DNA of 64,000 nucleotides, from contig LLEY01000061.1 in assembly GCA_001414485.1 (NCBI GenBank), positions 186,001-250,000 on the forward strand, written 5' to 3'. The notes beneath the pieces were generated by a model that saw only the letters and a program-made list of their open reading frames with translations, made no database searches and was not told the DNA's origin. A program made the translations under genes and the position numbers. This DNA comes from Calycina herbarum. Taxonomy: Eukaryota > Ascomycota > Leotiomycetes > Helotiales > Pezizellaceae. This document shows positions 9,460-23,200 of the stretch, piece by piece (within the stretch, counting starts at the first letter, position 1; each line of letters begins with the position of its first letter).

Positions 9460-12400
9460 CTTATCTAGATTATCTTGAAACTTGGCTGTGAAGAGGAATG
9501 AACCTCGTCTAAGTACCTGGTAATCCCAACGTTCAAAGAATTATCGGACGAAGTTCCAGACGCACTCTTAAAGCGTTGGTTGTCAAACTGCTGTCGCAAG
9601 TGGAAGGACTCTTTTTAATCAAGGTTGCTTGGTTGGCTGGTGACTAGGTTCAAGCTTAGAGGTGAAGAAGTACCCAAGGATCGAGGGGAGGGATGAATAC
9701 AATTAACCGAGATAAGCAATCCAATTGGCCATTAGTCACTTCGTATACTCTTATTCCCAGCGTATTCAAAGCTTTGAAGTGAATCCCAGTAATGACGAAA
9801 CACAAGAACGAATGCGAGAAGGACTCCACAATCAACATCTTAACCCCACACATCACCTCACATGCCCGTCGCCACGCCCGAAACGGTTCCACACGCGGGG
9901 TACGAAAAAGATAAGTCTCGATGCAACATCTACTTGTACATACCCGAGAACACTCGATGATTGGATGCATCGATTTATCCAGAGCGGATGAGATAATTGC
10001 CGATTTGGAAAAATGGTTGTTGTGGCGTTGGTGGCGTTTAGATCGATATTTTGACGAATAAGAGGTGGTTAAATACGCCCGTATTCGTGTTGGCGCGGAG
10101 GTATTTGACTGGTTGTCCAAGGCTTGGTTTTTTCGTGTAACTCGAATTCTTTTGACACTTGACATTAACTATCTAGTGAATTCTTATTCAAAAATCATGG
10201 AACCCCAATTGTTTCCCTGGTGCCCATCGTCTTTTCCACTTGTAACTCGCATCCTCTTGATCTGCAAAGGTAAACAGCATCATGACTTGCAGACTTGCGG
10301 TGGTAGCCATGAATTCGGACAACATCTACTCCGTACTCTAGTACAACAGTATCAGCTCCTCTCAGCCAAAGGAATATTCCAGAAAACGATGTATACGCAG
10401 GAGACATCGTTCGGACGCTCAGAGGGGAGATGCATCAATGCTGTACCGTAGAACACATCACATCCTCCATCTGCAAATTCCCATTTGCATCGTCCCACGG
10501 TAGTACAACAACGTGCGGATCCAACGGAACACGCGAGGAGTCCTGTTTAAACGCCGAGCCAGCGAGGTTGGAGATAGCCTGAGATGATCTAATTGAGATG
10601 AGCTAATTGAACTTTGGTGCATTATGAAAAGATTAGCAACTCGCATCCCCCGCATTAACCCACCCTAGTCAACCTCCAACATTCAGGTTGAAGGCTAGTA
10701 GGAAAACTGAATATGTGAAAGTCTTACAAAGTAGAATTTCACAATGGAAAGGAGGACGATAATCTTCCATATTTCGCTCGCACTAGTTCTGTATTTTCGA
10801 GAGGAAAATCAGGCATATTTTACCGCAACTGAGTACCAAACACCCCCCACTAATAGTAATTTAGGCTGGCGTCTAACGAACGCTGGAGTGCAAGGTCCTC
10901 TTGTGTGTAAAAGTGGCAGTAAATATCAGGCTCGTACCTGCCTACCTAGCTCGTTGTTCCAACTATCTGGGGCGACCATCGTAATTGCCCTAAACCCCTT
11001 TGGTTAAATTGTCTAAAAAGTTGTGACAACCACCACGATGGGTGGTACCGTTTCTTGTACAAGTTACGTATCGCTCGGTGTGAAATGGTGAAGGGAGAGG
11101 CAATAGTTCCACTTGGAGCTGGCTTCCCTCTTGAAATTCAGAAATCTAATATCGTATGCTCCCAGTTCCCCATTAATTCTCGACCGATTGAGGGGTGTTC
11201 GTACCCAGTAAACGCGGATGAAAGCAGAAGAAAGCAGAAGACGCAAAACAAAATGGACTGCTGTCTGCAGAACAGCTCCACAGTGAACGATGCAGGCCGG
11301 CAGTTGGTATTACTGACACCTGAAAGCCCACGAGAAAGACACGAGAGCAGCAGTGAGCCGGGGATCTGGTGTACGTAGAATAGAACAGGCACCATGTGCT
11401 TCGTGATTGAACATCTCGACGACTGACAGGGCATCCACTTTCCTGGGAACAATTGCATTGTTTCCATGGAAATGAGAAATGGTTGATTCGATCTCTGGGA
11501 CGCGATAGCTGGATATCTTGGTGTCTCTCTGGGACTTGCGCCGGTTGAAATCTTTTCCAGGGTGTCCAGCGTAACATTTCCCAGTTTTCAACCCTGGAAG
11601 ATGGAATGGACCCCTAAAATACCACGCTAAGTGCCAACTTATCAGGCCATGCCATTTCTCGATATCGAAAATCGTCGACAGTGCGACAGCACAGCGACCC
11701 TCGAATGACGGCCTCCAACATTTGTGATGCTGAATGAAACCGGGTGGATCGAGGATATATTCTTTTTTCGTGGTGTTGTTGATTGTTTGTGTGAGACGGA
11801 CTGATGGTCTCGAGAAAAAGCAACGGGTTTTTATCTCTGCCAATCAAGAACAGCTCATCACCACGCCATCCTTCAGGCCAACACAACTGTGACAAATCTG
11901 GTAGCGAGTTGGTATTGCCAGGGAAGAGCTGTGTTAAGGATTATGCGTCCTGGAATAATAAACAAACTGGATAACAACAGGATCATGTCATGACAATGGA
12001 ATAAATAAAGGGGACAGGTACCTACGCACCGGAAACCTGCTGCAGAGTGACATTGACATGGCCAATTAATTTTCGGACTTTTCTATTGTCCCCATTGTTG
12101 CTATTGTTTGGTCTTGTTGGCAGAAACAAGTGTCTAAAACAGTGAAACAAGCTTCATCCAGCAAGCTACGTTGCTGTACCAACGTCTTCTCAGCTTTGGA
12201 AACAGCGGATTCAAGCTCTCTGACCAATCATATTGGACGGGAGATCAGCAAGCTGCAGCAGCATCAGATTCGCCGATTCCATCCCATCCCAGGGCGCATC
12301 CAGTAAATCGACCTCTCTTCTTCATCCAGACGCTGCAGATCACATCCAGTCGCACAATACAACACAATACATTCACCCATCCACCAAATCTCGGAATACC

Positions 12401-12662
12401 CTCATGTTCACCAATCCTCCACACCTGTTTCTCGCTGGCGGAAAGAGAGAGGGTCTCGGTCATTAAGACTTTGTCTCCAAGGTCGTGGTACCGGTACGTA
12501 GGAAGCTTGCCATTCGCTGGGAGAGCTCGAGCTACAGGTACAACAATACAACAATACAACACATGTCTCTCGATAGCTTTCCCGTCGTACCTGCACATTC
12601 CATTCCAACCACCCACACTGCCAGCATCTGCTAATCATTGGAATGTTCGCTCCTCACAGACC
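9460..12662. other. intergenic region; includes open leader of DH/PH gene
   Basis: Several ORFs of 80-180 codons occur on both strands but none shows family motifs, intron continuity or a plausible domain, so none is called. The frame of the next gene is open from 12171 (164 codons upstream of its chosen ATG). That stretch has the composition of a transcribed leader: pyrimidine-rich, with ACAATACAACAC repeats near 12540-12560. Confidence 0.4.
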
Positions 12663-15600
12663 ATGGCCAAAGCCGACACTCCAGACGATGACAGCCATAC
12701 TTCTCCATCCGCGCCCGAGAAACCCACGACGCCTGCGAATAACACCCCGCGACGTGGTTCAACCGCTGTCAAACGTACTCCCAATGGCAACACCAAAGCT
12801 CCCAATAATACCACCACACCCGCACGAAAGGCCTCCGCACAGAATAAAGCGAAAACGCCCACTTCGGCTCCTGCGCGCGCAAAAACTGGAACGAAAAAGG
12901 CAGAGCCAACATTGTTAGGCGATTTTTTGCTGGGAAGACCGAGTCCTGCCAGAGTGAGGAGTAAGAGTGTCCATGTCGTGAAGGCCGATATGCGAACGGA
13001 CTTGGTGGGAAAAGTGCAGTCGCCGGCAGGAACCAACGATCGAGTCAAGAATTGGCAGAAAGTGAGCGCGGCAGCGATAGTAATTGATCCTCTGGCAGAT
13101 GTTGCGAGCCTGCCGGATGATGCAGGGGGGTGGGAAAATGAGGATGATGGGAGTGTCGACGAAGAGGCAAGGCTAAGGATTAAATTCCGGGAGGGGAAGA
13201 AGGGCAATGCCAGGAGGAAGAGTAAAGAAGCCCTGGACCAAGCGAAACACCCCGCCAACGGGGCCCCGAAGAAGAGAGTTATCAGCGATTCACATTGGAT
13301 GAAGAACAAAAAGAAGACGCCCCCGAAAACCACTACCGCAATCCCCAAGAACTTCCTACAAGCCACAGCGACGAATCCCCCTCTGGAAAAAAAGATATCA
13401 GATTGGGTGAAAAGGACGGAGGGCGAGGAATCGGACGCAGAGAAGAAACCGAAAGAGAAGCCACGGAGTCGAAAGGTTTCCAAGCATGATCTTTTGGATA
13501 AGAGCCGGTCAGGATCTTCGAGGCCGGCCACCCCAGATGATGGCATTCGAATAAAGCCGTCACCATCACACTCATTTGACGATGGGATCCGAGTGAAGCC
13601 GGGAGGGGGTAGCTTGGTTGATGATGGAATTCGGGTAACGCCATCGAAGAGAAGGCCAAAGTCTGATGATACGCGACACGATAGCGAGAAGGAAGATGGA
13701 TCTCGTGCCTCAATGTCTAGATCTCGCTCGAAAGGTCGACAGTCGGATATTCCAGGGGATGTAATTCGAATTAAGCCAATAGATTCCAATGCAGAAAAAG
13801 AAAAACGGAAAAGCCATTCTAGAGAGGGATCGGCTGATGAGGGCATCAGGATTAAGCCTACCAGAAAGAAGGAGAGTGCGAGACAGACCGGCAATGACCA
13901 CCGAGAGGAATTACAGACGCCCAGGAAGAAGAGCGAGAAGCACCTAAGGATCCCCTCAGATGCTGGCAGCAGACGGACAGCCAGCTCTCAAGCTCCAACG
14001 CAAAAGGATGATCGGGACGACGAAGACAAATTTTCCTGGATGACACCAAGCCCTCCTGAGGGCGGTTCCAAACGGCGGAAAGAAAAAGCCCAGACTCCTC
14101 CGGAATCTCTTGCAGATGTTCCGTTTGGTAATTCTGCTTTCAGCGTTCTTGAACTGCCACTTGGTGCCGAAGCTGGCAACACGGTCAAAAGGCCCCCTCC
14201 TAAGCGAAATCCAAGTTTTGCCGGAGTACCCAAAGTTTTGAAGAAAGTCTTCAATGAGGGTATGAAGATCGCTCACGATACTGTCGAACCTCCTCGGGGT
14301 GGAGCTAATAACCCACCAAGTATCGAATCCTGGCTGAAAGGGACATCGGATCCATTTGTGGATCGACCAAGTCCACCTGCTTCTACACTGGATATTCCAG
14401 AAATCGAGTCATCATGTTCTAGGAAACCAAGCTACAAAAAGGACGACCAAACAGAAAAGGCGTTAACCGCTGATCGCGAACGAAGCGAGAGTAAGGCAAA
14501 ACGACATGAGCGAAGTGCCTCTGAAAATAAACCACCTCTGGATGTTCGAAAACGTGAAGATCTCCCTAGCATGGCCGCAAATTCACCTCCTATTTCGCCT
14601 AATGGTCTGAGGCGAACCCCGGCAACTCGCAATGCCTCTTCACCGAAATCCGCAAAGAAAGTGCCTCTAAAGGATGCTTTCATGGATGCTTTCCGAGGCG
14701 AATCCACGACATCCCGCCCAAGAAGCATGTCTAACCCTTTTGTTGAGATTACTGGCTTACGGGAACGGGACATCAACTCTAGTCCTCGCCCTGTAGATCA
14801 TAGAATAAGTCGTGATTTTGGTGATGATAATTCATCCATTGACGAGACACCACGCAAAGCAAGCCCACGAGCGCCCGAGAAACAACGATATGATGAGCCT
14901 GAAAAGAAAAGATATGAGGTACCTCATAGGGAAAAGAATCCAGCGCCTAGAAGAAGAATTTCCCCAATAAATAGCGGACATCGACTTTCAACTATTGCAT
15001 CTGTTGAAACATTTAGTACATCATCTTCAGCAACTGGAACATCATCTGTAGTCTCAGATCTATCGCAAACAACTGTCACTCAACTTACTGTTTCTACTCA
15101 ACCAACAGCTTCTACCTTGTCCCGTAACAGTCACAAGAGCGGAAAATCGGGATTAAAGCGACGCTTGACAAAACACTCTGATTTAGTATCTGTATTATCC
15201 CTCCCAGATGTTGTCCAACCTGCTCGAGGGAGCAGTATGAAGTCAATGCGAAGTATTCGAACGAACAGAAACCACTTGGAAACGGCGACTGTACATGATC
15301 TGATGAAGGAGCTTTCCAATGATGAAGCCAAGTACACAATGGAGTTAAAAACACTCGTCGATGGAGTGATCCCAGTCTTGTTGACTTGCGTTCTGTCGAA
15401 ATCAGATTCTGCTGTCGCTGCAGGGCTATTCAACCCTAATCATGATTCGGCAAACGACCCTGCAATAACTAAGCCTATTGTTGATATGGGAATTGCCCTT
15501 GAGCGATTAAAGAGCCTGCACAAGCGAATCCCCCTTGTTGATGCCGACGCATTTGTCACTTGGGCACAATCTGCGCACCGAACCTATGAAGATTACCTTG

Positions 15601-18600
15601 TCGCATGGCGTGCTGGGTTTCAAGATGTGGTAGTCAATCTGGAGCCAACCAAATCTACCGCCGAGGAGCAACTTGCAATAGATGATATTGCTCGAGACAA
15701 GAATGGCGATGCGGTTGGGGCAAATGGAGAGCGTGCCGATGTCGCCTACTTCCTCAAGAGACCTTTAGTTCGTGTGAAGTTCCTTGCCCGAACGACCAAG
15801 GTAAGAAAGAAATGATACCTGCAAAAAGGCGTATATCAGAATGCTAACATCAATTTAGGGATTGAATAAGCTGATAGCTTCGGAAAAGAGTAAATTGGTG
15901 GAAGAAAAGTATCAAACTTTGAACGAAACTGTTCACCGCCGATACAAGGAAGAGAGTGCAAGAATTGAAGACGAAAATGCAAATAATACCGACGCTACGA
16001 GAGCTCGAGATCCGAGAACTTTAGACTTGGTAGAGGGAGTGAAAATCGATCGCACACGACAAGTTTGCGCCAGAGATGTCTTCTACTTGGATTTACAACA
16101 TTCAAGTGGCCAGCGTGTGGACTGCAGGGTCGAATTGGTCTTGCGTGACAAGCCTAATGATGAAGGGGATGTTCTCATTTGTGAGATGGACGACTTAAGG
16201 CGCTTTCTTCTCTTTCCTCCAATTTCCAAAGGTCTCATTTCAGCTCGTTTGGGCGAGAGTAGAGGTCAGGTTGTTATTATGATCAGAGGCACCCAGGGAT
16301 CAAAAGAATGGAGCGAAGTCATGGTTCTCGATGCTGAAGATGCTGAGGCTGCGAGCGAATGGGTTGAACTTCTCGGTACACACCCAATACCTCCTCACAT
16401 GGAAACCATCATCGACAACACAAGCGAGCTCGATGCTTTGGTGATTCATTTAAAGGGACACAAGGAGAAGAGCGATTTCCTCATGGCAGGAGGTCTTGGT
16501 ATAGATGAAGTTCAGGTGCCAATTGGAGAGAGAATTAGACGAGAAGCGGAAGAAGCTGCAAGCCCTAAGGAGCATCGACGACGTCCATCTCACCGAACCA
16601 CTTCATCTACTGGAACAATCCCGGAATCAATCACGGAGGGCTCGATCATCAGCGAACCCGTTAAAGATCTTAATGATGCGATGAATAAAGCAGGGTCTCT
16701 CGTTACGCCCAAACGACCAAAAGCGTCGAGGTATCATGAACGAAGCAATTCTCAGCCTACTACCCCTATACGCGATCGTGACAGCGGATCCCTTTCTGAT
16801 CATTCAACCCCCACACAATCCCGGGAAGACGAGAAGAATGCCACGAGAGTTACCAAGAACTTGGACAGATTCGGGCCAAGAGAGTTGAATCATTACATGC
16901 CCAAATCTCGGTCTTCCAGCACGTCTTCGAGCCCTGAGCCTGTCAAGCCAAGCACTCCCCTAAGAGACGAACCTGTGCGACCGAAATCAGCGGACTCTCA
17001 ACATAGTAGTATTTCAGCTACTTCAATTCGAGAGGATGGTGCCCCTCCGCCTCCTGTTCACAAAGTGCCAACAACTCCAAGCATGCACAAAAAGATACCC
17101 AGTATAGACACTCCAACACCTCGGGCAATTAACCGGAGAACTTCCTCGCCATTGAAGCACGAATACCAGCCTTCAGAGGAGGCATCTTCTGCTTCATCCA
17201 CTGAGTATTCTAGTTCAGATGATAGTGGTTCATACTCAGATTCGTCATCTGATGATGAGATTGAAGATGATGAAATTCCTGACCCAGTTCCCATATATGG
17301 GACCAAAGTTTCCCCATCAGGTTCCATATACAGCCTTCCAAATGCCGCCCTTCCTCCTTCAAGCTCTACACTTGCTCCATCCAATTCAGCTTCCCAAGGT
17401 CCATACCGAAGTACACCTGTACAATGTCCACCAGAGCAAATGGTAAGGCATACAGTGATGAGTCTTTCGTACTGGAATGCGAAAGGACAATGGATCGATA
17501 TCTATACTGGGCCAGTCTCCGTCGTTGTTGGACCTGGATGGCTTCGTGCATACAAACTGGATGCATCTCACTCATCTCCTGGACCTGATGGAAATTTGAA
17601 TTCGTCTAGCAGCTCCAATCTAAATGACGAGTATGATGCGGGGGCACAACGTCCTCTAATAGCACAGGAGCTCACCCCAAATGTGGCCATGCAAAGGCAT
17701 ACCATTGATATTCATGTCCGATCACCGCCAATGTCAGAATCCAGTCTCAAGGTCAAAGGACACACCATCCGTTACCATATGCTCACACCCATTGCATGCA
17801 TTCATTTCTACCAAGCACTCTATGAATCCAGCAAGAACAACATGACCTACAACAGACTCGAAGAAGAGCGCCGCGTCAATGCATACGGTACCTATGGAGC
17901 AGCGGCCCCAACCAATCGACGTAAAAGTTGGTTTGGCAGGAGAAACAGCTACAGAGCATCAGCACGCGCCCCCTCAGAACTGACATCCGAACAAAGCGGA
18001 CGATCCTCTCAATCCCGTCTCTCCGCTCTACGAAGCCGCCTCAGCGGAGGTGGAACCTTCAACATCGCCAAATCATCCATCGATGTCTCCCAAGGCGGAC
18101 GACCCGGTTCTGCTAGTCTCGGTTCCTCGGATTACTCGGGCATCACACCTCCTCGCACGCCCACAAGCATGTTCTCAGGCACGACAAACTCCGGTCAAGC
18201 AGTCGACCTCGGCTCGGCGAATATAAAAATCAAACTCCATCATCTCACCATCTCGCACCGGTGGGACGACCAGAAAACTTGTTTCCTCACTGTTTGTCCG
18301 CCGCCGCCGGGGAGGAAACAGAGTTCCACGCTTCAGCAGGGGTTGGAGAAACATATCATTGTTACGAGAAGAGAGCATGATCATCCGGAGGGACCGGGGC
18401 AGGTGCTTGTTGATGAGGTTGTGGGGGCGCATTGCTTTCAGATGGTGGGGATTAAGGGGGTTATGGTTACGATTTGGGATGACATTAGGGATGAGAGTGG
18501 AGTTGTTGGGATGGTGGGGAAGGAGGGAGGAGTGAGCGGACGGCAAAGAAAATACCTCTTTCAAGTAAGGTTTACGGCGCATGCTAATTGGATTTTTGGG

Positions 18601-18621
18601 TTGGTGTCTGCGGGGAGGTAG
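12663..18621 (+). CDS. large disordered protein with DH (RhoGEF)-like and PH-like core
   Basis: 1966 aa in two exons, 12663-15800 and 15859-18621; the 58-nt intron has donor GTAAGA, branch GCTAAC and acceptor TTTAG in phase 0. I chose the ATG at 12663 for its ACCATGG context; the frame is open for 164 codons upstream. The first ~870 residues are low-complexity Ser/Pro/Lys/Arg sequence with five copies of a DxGIR[IV]KP motif. Residues ~875-1065 (HDLMKELSNDEAKYTMELKTL ... VAYFLKRPLVRVKFLARTTK) resemble a Dbl-homology helical bundle. Residues ~1115-1245 (RDVFYLDLQHSSGQRVDCRV ... EDAEAASEWVELLGTHP) look like a PH fold. A second conserved part near 1570-1966 follows an acidic Ser/Asp patch. A Rho-family GEF or polarity scaffold role is inference; I cannot confirm catalytic GEF residues. 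Confidence 0.82.
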
Positions 18622-20242
18622 TTGGTGGTTTGTGTCGAGGGAAGAGCAGTCGAAGAGAGAGATGAGGCAAGAGGGGAGAGGGAGTAGGAGAGGCTTGAGA
18701 ATGAGGAGGAGTCATGAGCATATGAATTTACGAATTTCCTTGGATTTCTGGGTAGGAGAGCACTGAGGAAGAAGTTTGAGGGTGCGTGTGAGAGGAGACA
18801 GTTGGGAAAAGAGTGAGAGGGCAAGAAGGACAAGGGCGTATTTGGGCGTACCAGGGATGGATATAGGGGCTGGGTCTTTTGTTTTTACACTTTTTTGGCA
18901 TTTGTATACTATATTCTTAGCTTGGGACTTCCTTTTTGGTCTGTTCGGTTCATTGAAAGTTGTCGGCATTTTTTGCATTTTAGATGGCCTGGGTAATATG
19001 GGATGGAGAGGGGATATTAAATACCTTTCTTTGTTTTTATGGAGGTGGACTCTTCTTTTTTTTTTTTTTGGAATGTTAGCTGCATACCTAGCCTATGAGG
19101 GTACTCAGGGAATGGGAGATATTTTGGCAGTTGGTATGGAAATAGACTTTCTTTCACTTTTTTTCCAGAGCCATAGTGAGCTTGAGTCTTTGTGTGTGAG
19201 CTTGAAAATTTTGTCAGTCGAGATGGGGCATGTATTCGCTTACACGGCACTATTTTAACTCTTCACTCTTAAGTTGGAAGACGTGAATGAAAGGAAGTGA
19301 TTAGTGAAATCTGGTCAGAACAGAAATTAAAATACGGAAAGAGCTAAGAAAATACCACGAATTTCAGAATAAACTCAACTAGGGGAAATCACTTCTTTCA
19401 GGCTTTGGTATTCCTGTAGCTTCAGGGTATCAAGCGCTAAGTGGGATGTGCAACAAAAAGCTGCGTGGCTTGGCTTTTGGTTGGTGATATGAATTTTACG
19501 CTTGCTTTATTTTTTGGGGATGGGGGAGTGGCAAGAATTGAGATTCGTAAACTAGGGTTATTTATAATGGTGATGAGTATCAGAGCGATATTCTTTATAA
19601 GACTGAAGTATTTCGCTGCTAGTCGAGACTCTGCCACCCTCCATCTATGTAGGAGTTGTAAAATCCCAGAATCTAAGATACGAAAAGGGTGACTAGTTAG
19701 TTGGCAGAGTAATGGTTTGAAATAAAAATAAAATACTCTCTTCTTCTAAATTTTTGATTTCTTAGCTCTCTTCGAGTTCTGGTGAATTTTTTGAATAATC
19801 AGAAGTTTGCTTGTTGATGTATCTATCGTTTGTATTCTGATACCGAGCTGGAGAGTGAAAGAAGAGAGTTTTAAGTGTTCTACTTGAAATTTATTCTTAT
19901 GAGAAACCTAATAGAAGATAGAAAGAGAGACATACTAGTCCTGAAAACACTTCATCATGTTGCAGCATATACTCCACGCTTTTCTCGACACATCTCTCTC
20001 CCTTTGTAGTTAGATAAAGTTAACACGGCTTCTTAATTCCAATGTCTATTTAGGTATATGTCGCTAAGAGAAGAAGTAAGGAGGGGCGGTCAAGATGGAG
20101 ATCTCAGGAGTTGAAGTATTATGAAATTTATTCTATTCACAAATGTCTTCTTTAGCTTTTCGTCCTAGGTGTTCTATTTAAATCTAATCAAAAAGCAGAG
20201 GCCTGCTATGATAGAAGAGTGAAAAATCTAGAAAGTAAGAGT

Positions 20243-20277
<35 letters not shown>

Positions 20278-23200
20278 TTGAATATTTCAAGATTCAAGTA
20301 AATAAGTAGAGAAAGAAAGAAAGAAAGAGTAGCTGAAAATTTCAATTTCTACAAATCTTCCAAAAGAAAGAGATACTACCAAAGTTTTAGAATAAGACCC
20401 CTCTATAAGAAACCTTACAATAAACAACAATATAAACTATAATTCTTCTAAATCCTTTGAAGAATAGAAATACACTTCATCTCTAGAACAACGTGAACTA
20501 TTTATTATAAGGTGATTTACAACTATCAAACATCCACCTCTTGATCAAGAATTCGAAATCTCTCCAATACTATAATTATTTAAAGAAATCCAGAATTATT
20601 TTATTTCTTTACTAATACTTTCAAAGAGCTGTACTCTTCTACCTATCTAAGAGTACCGCTATCTATTCAAACGAAATAGAAAACCAGAGAAGTACAAGCT
20701 AGAAAATCCAAAGAGTGAAGAAAAAAGACTAGTCTCTGAAAAGAAGTAAAAGTTCAAAATGGCAATACGAGGGGGAAAAAAAGCTAAGAATAGAAATGTA
20801 GAAGAAAGGGAAAGAAATCCAAGGCGGAGATAGAAGATGTTAAGATGTGACAAGTGGATAAGCGAATTTTGATATCTACTTATTAGAGTCCCTAGTCCTG
20901 ATTTGATCTTTAAAAGCTAGGATGACTGAGACGCTCTGAAAGTAAGAAAGGGCAAAATTCTACAGTCAGTTTAAAACGTAAAAGTTTGCAAAATACAAGG
21001 CAAGCGTGAACATAGTGTACGTATAGTGTACGAAGAATACGAAGTGAGAAAATCAAAAATATCTCGACCCCTCTCGTTTCATTACGAAACAGGAACAAAG
21101 GTTTCAGTCAAAAGCACTCGCATCATAGTCACTCTGCTGCTGGCTGGTAAGGGTTTTCCGGCACTGCTACCTATACTCCTCTCTAATCTCCTTGGATATA
21201 TTTGGACAATATCGCTACCAGTATCCGGAAAGGCTAAAACAATTCAAGATATCGATCGTGCCGTGTTTTAACATTCTGCAATCGAAAGCATGATTAGACA
21301 CTGTCGGTGGGTTCATACCCAGCGAACTGCCGAGCCAATGTCCGTCTTTATTAAGTTTTGTACCTGAATAGCAAGTTCTTTTACAATAGAAATATCTTGA
21401 ATCGACGCAGCTCAGAAAAACCGAAAGAAAAAAATTGACTTGGGAAATCATAAAAGTACTGGATCGATGCTCTTGTTGACTCTGAAGACAAGCAAAATCC
21501 CATGGAAACACGAAAACATACCAAATAACATAATATCAGGCTAGAATTGCATATTTCACGTGCATAAAAAGGCAATTGCTCTCTAAAGTTGACATATGGA
21601 AAGTATTACCCCTAAGCACTCGCTTGGGCCCCTGATTCAGAACAAGAGGACAAAATATAGTTCACCCTCAAGGTTAAAGAATTCGGGAATGTCATTCGAG
21701 CGCCAAACTCAAATCCCGGCTCAGTGACTACCGTACCGGTAGCTCATAATTGAACTTTCTCTCGGCCTCAGTCTCGGCTCCTTTTATTCTGGGTGCACTT
21801 GCGCGAGTGGGAGTTGATTGATTTGCATGTTGTTGGGCTGGGTGATGTTACATCTCGCCATCGCCGAGGTTGCAGACAGGAGAAGGGGTTCCGGGGAAGC
21901 AGTCTTCCAAGGTTCAAGAATCGGTTTGGGTGGTATCCGTGGATCGTGTGGCTTGATAACTGTATCTGACCTGCAGGTGGGAACACGCTCATTGGTACCG
22001 AGGTTGAAGATGGCAGGTGTTTTGAGGCGACTTGCGACCGTAAATGGAAGGTCGTCGGCATTTGTGAAGGCTTTTCTGTTTAGCCTTGCCTATCTTGGAT
22101 GAGCGACAGGCATGGGGACACGCTGGCCTGGATGTGAGGCAACGTAAATCTCCGTCCAAAGTCTAAAAGTGGTGATGGGACTTGAGGCCTCGTGGACTTG
22201 CATTTCAAATGGTTGGTAAATGCATGTAATGCCGGTCAATGTCGTGATAACCTCCTCTCCCCTCTTGCCAATCCCATGGGTAGCGGGCTGTCACCATCCC
22301 ACCCATTGAAGCATCGAATGCAGCTGAGCTGGAGAAAGCCGTTGCAAAGTTGCGTGCGCACCGCAGATCGAGTTGGCACCTCCCTTTCCAAGCCAAGTTC
22401 CGTTTGATGGATGGTGGACGGTTCAAGGAGATATCAATCGGGCCACGAGTCTTGTCCGTTGAAGCCCTTGGTGTGGGATCTGTGTGGGATCTCTTCAAAC
22501 TCAAGAGTTGGAGAGTTGGTCGGTGTGTCTGCGGAGCAAGTCCATTCGAAGACAAGAGAGGCGAATTATTCGGAGATGTGCCTTGTTAGGGGATAGGTTG
22601 CCAGGAATATCCACTCAGGCGCGATTGATCGACTGAGGGGCAATTGTGCGAAATAGGCGCGACCTCGAGGGTTTATTTTGGTCTGGGGACATTCCGGCGA
22701 GAGGTTGGTTTGTTGGAATGCCTTCATTTTTATACGAATAAGCGCGTTGGTTAGGAATTTTGGAAGGCTGCAACGCTGGACTTGGAGGTGTGGTGTTGCA
22801 AGTCGCACGTACAAGGCATAGGGCGCCAGGCATCCTAATTTCGGGGTAAACCATGGCGGTCCGTATGAAAATGATTTAATAGCACAATTGAGTTATGAAG
22901 AATTCAAGATCAGGCCGGATAAAGTGCCGTGAGAAAGATAAGAGGTCGCGTAGGAAAATGATCGTGATAGGTCCTCGATACGCCAGTTGTGGTGTTGTTC
23001 ACGATCGGAGTCGCTTGACCCTCCTCCAGGTCCCTGAGGTCTCTTCCAACCCCACCAAGCCCCACAGGTGTCCGAAGGGAAAATCGCGGCTTGGAAGCTT
23101 CTCTGGGAAAGAATGGCGACCACCATACATAGGTATTGTTCACGATGCAACTCTTTCACAACAATCGAACTTGGAGTGGATTGGAAACCGAGGAGTTCGT

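Noticed and set aside
9656..10165. 169-codon minus ORF in the intergenic region
   Set aside because: No recognisable domain, no signal or helix pattern; composition not different from antisense of non-coding DNA.
11310..11843. 177-codon minus ORF and overlapping frames
   Set aside because: Three overlapping frames of similar length and no family motif; likely chance.
12635..13894. 419-codon minus ORF opposite the DH/PH gene
   Set aside because: Antisense of a Ser/Lys/Pro-rich low-complexity region, which commonly leaves the opposite strand open; its translation is a Leu/Phe/Ser-rich pseudo-membrane text.
18776..19258. 160-codon plus ORF with hydrophobic stretches downstream of the DH/PH gene
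   Set aside because: T/G-rich 3'UTR-like DNA yields such text by chance; no start context or homology cue.
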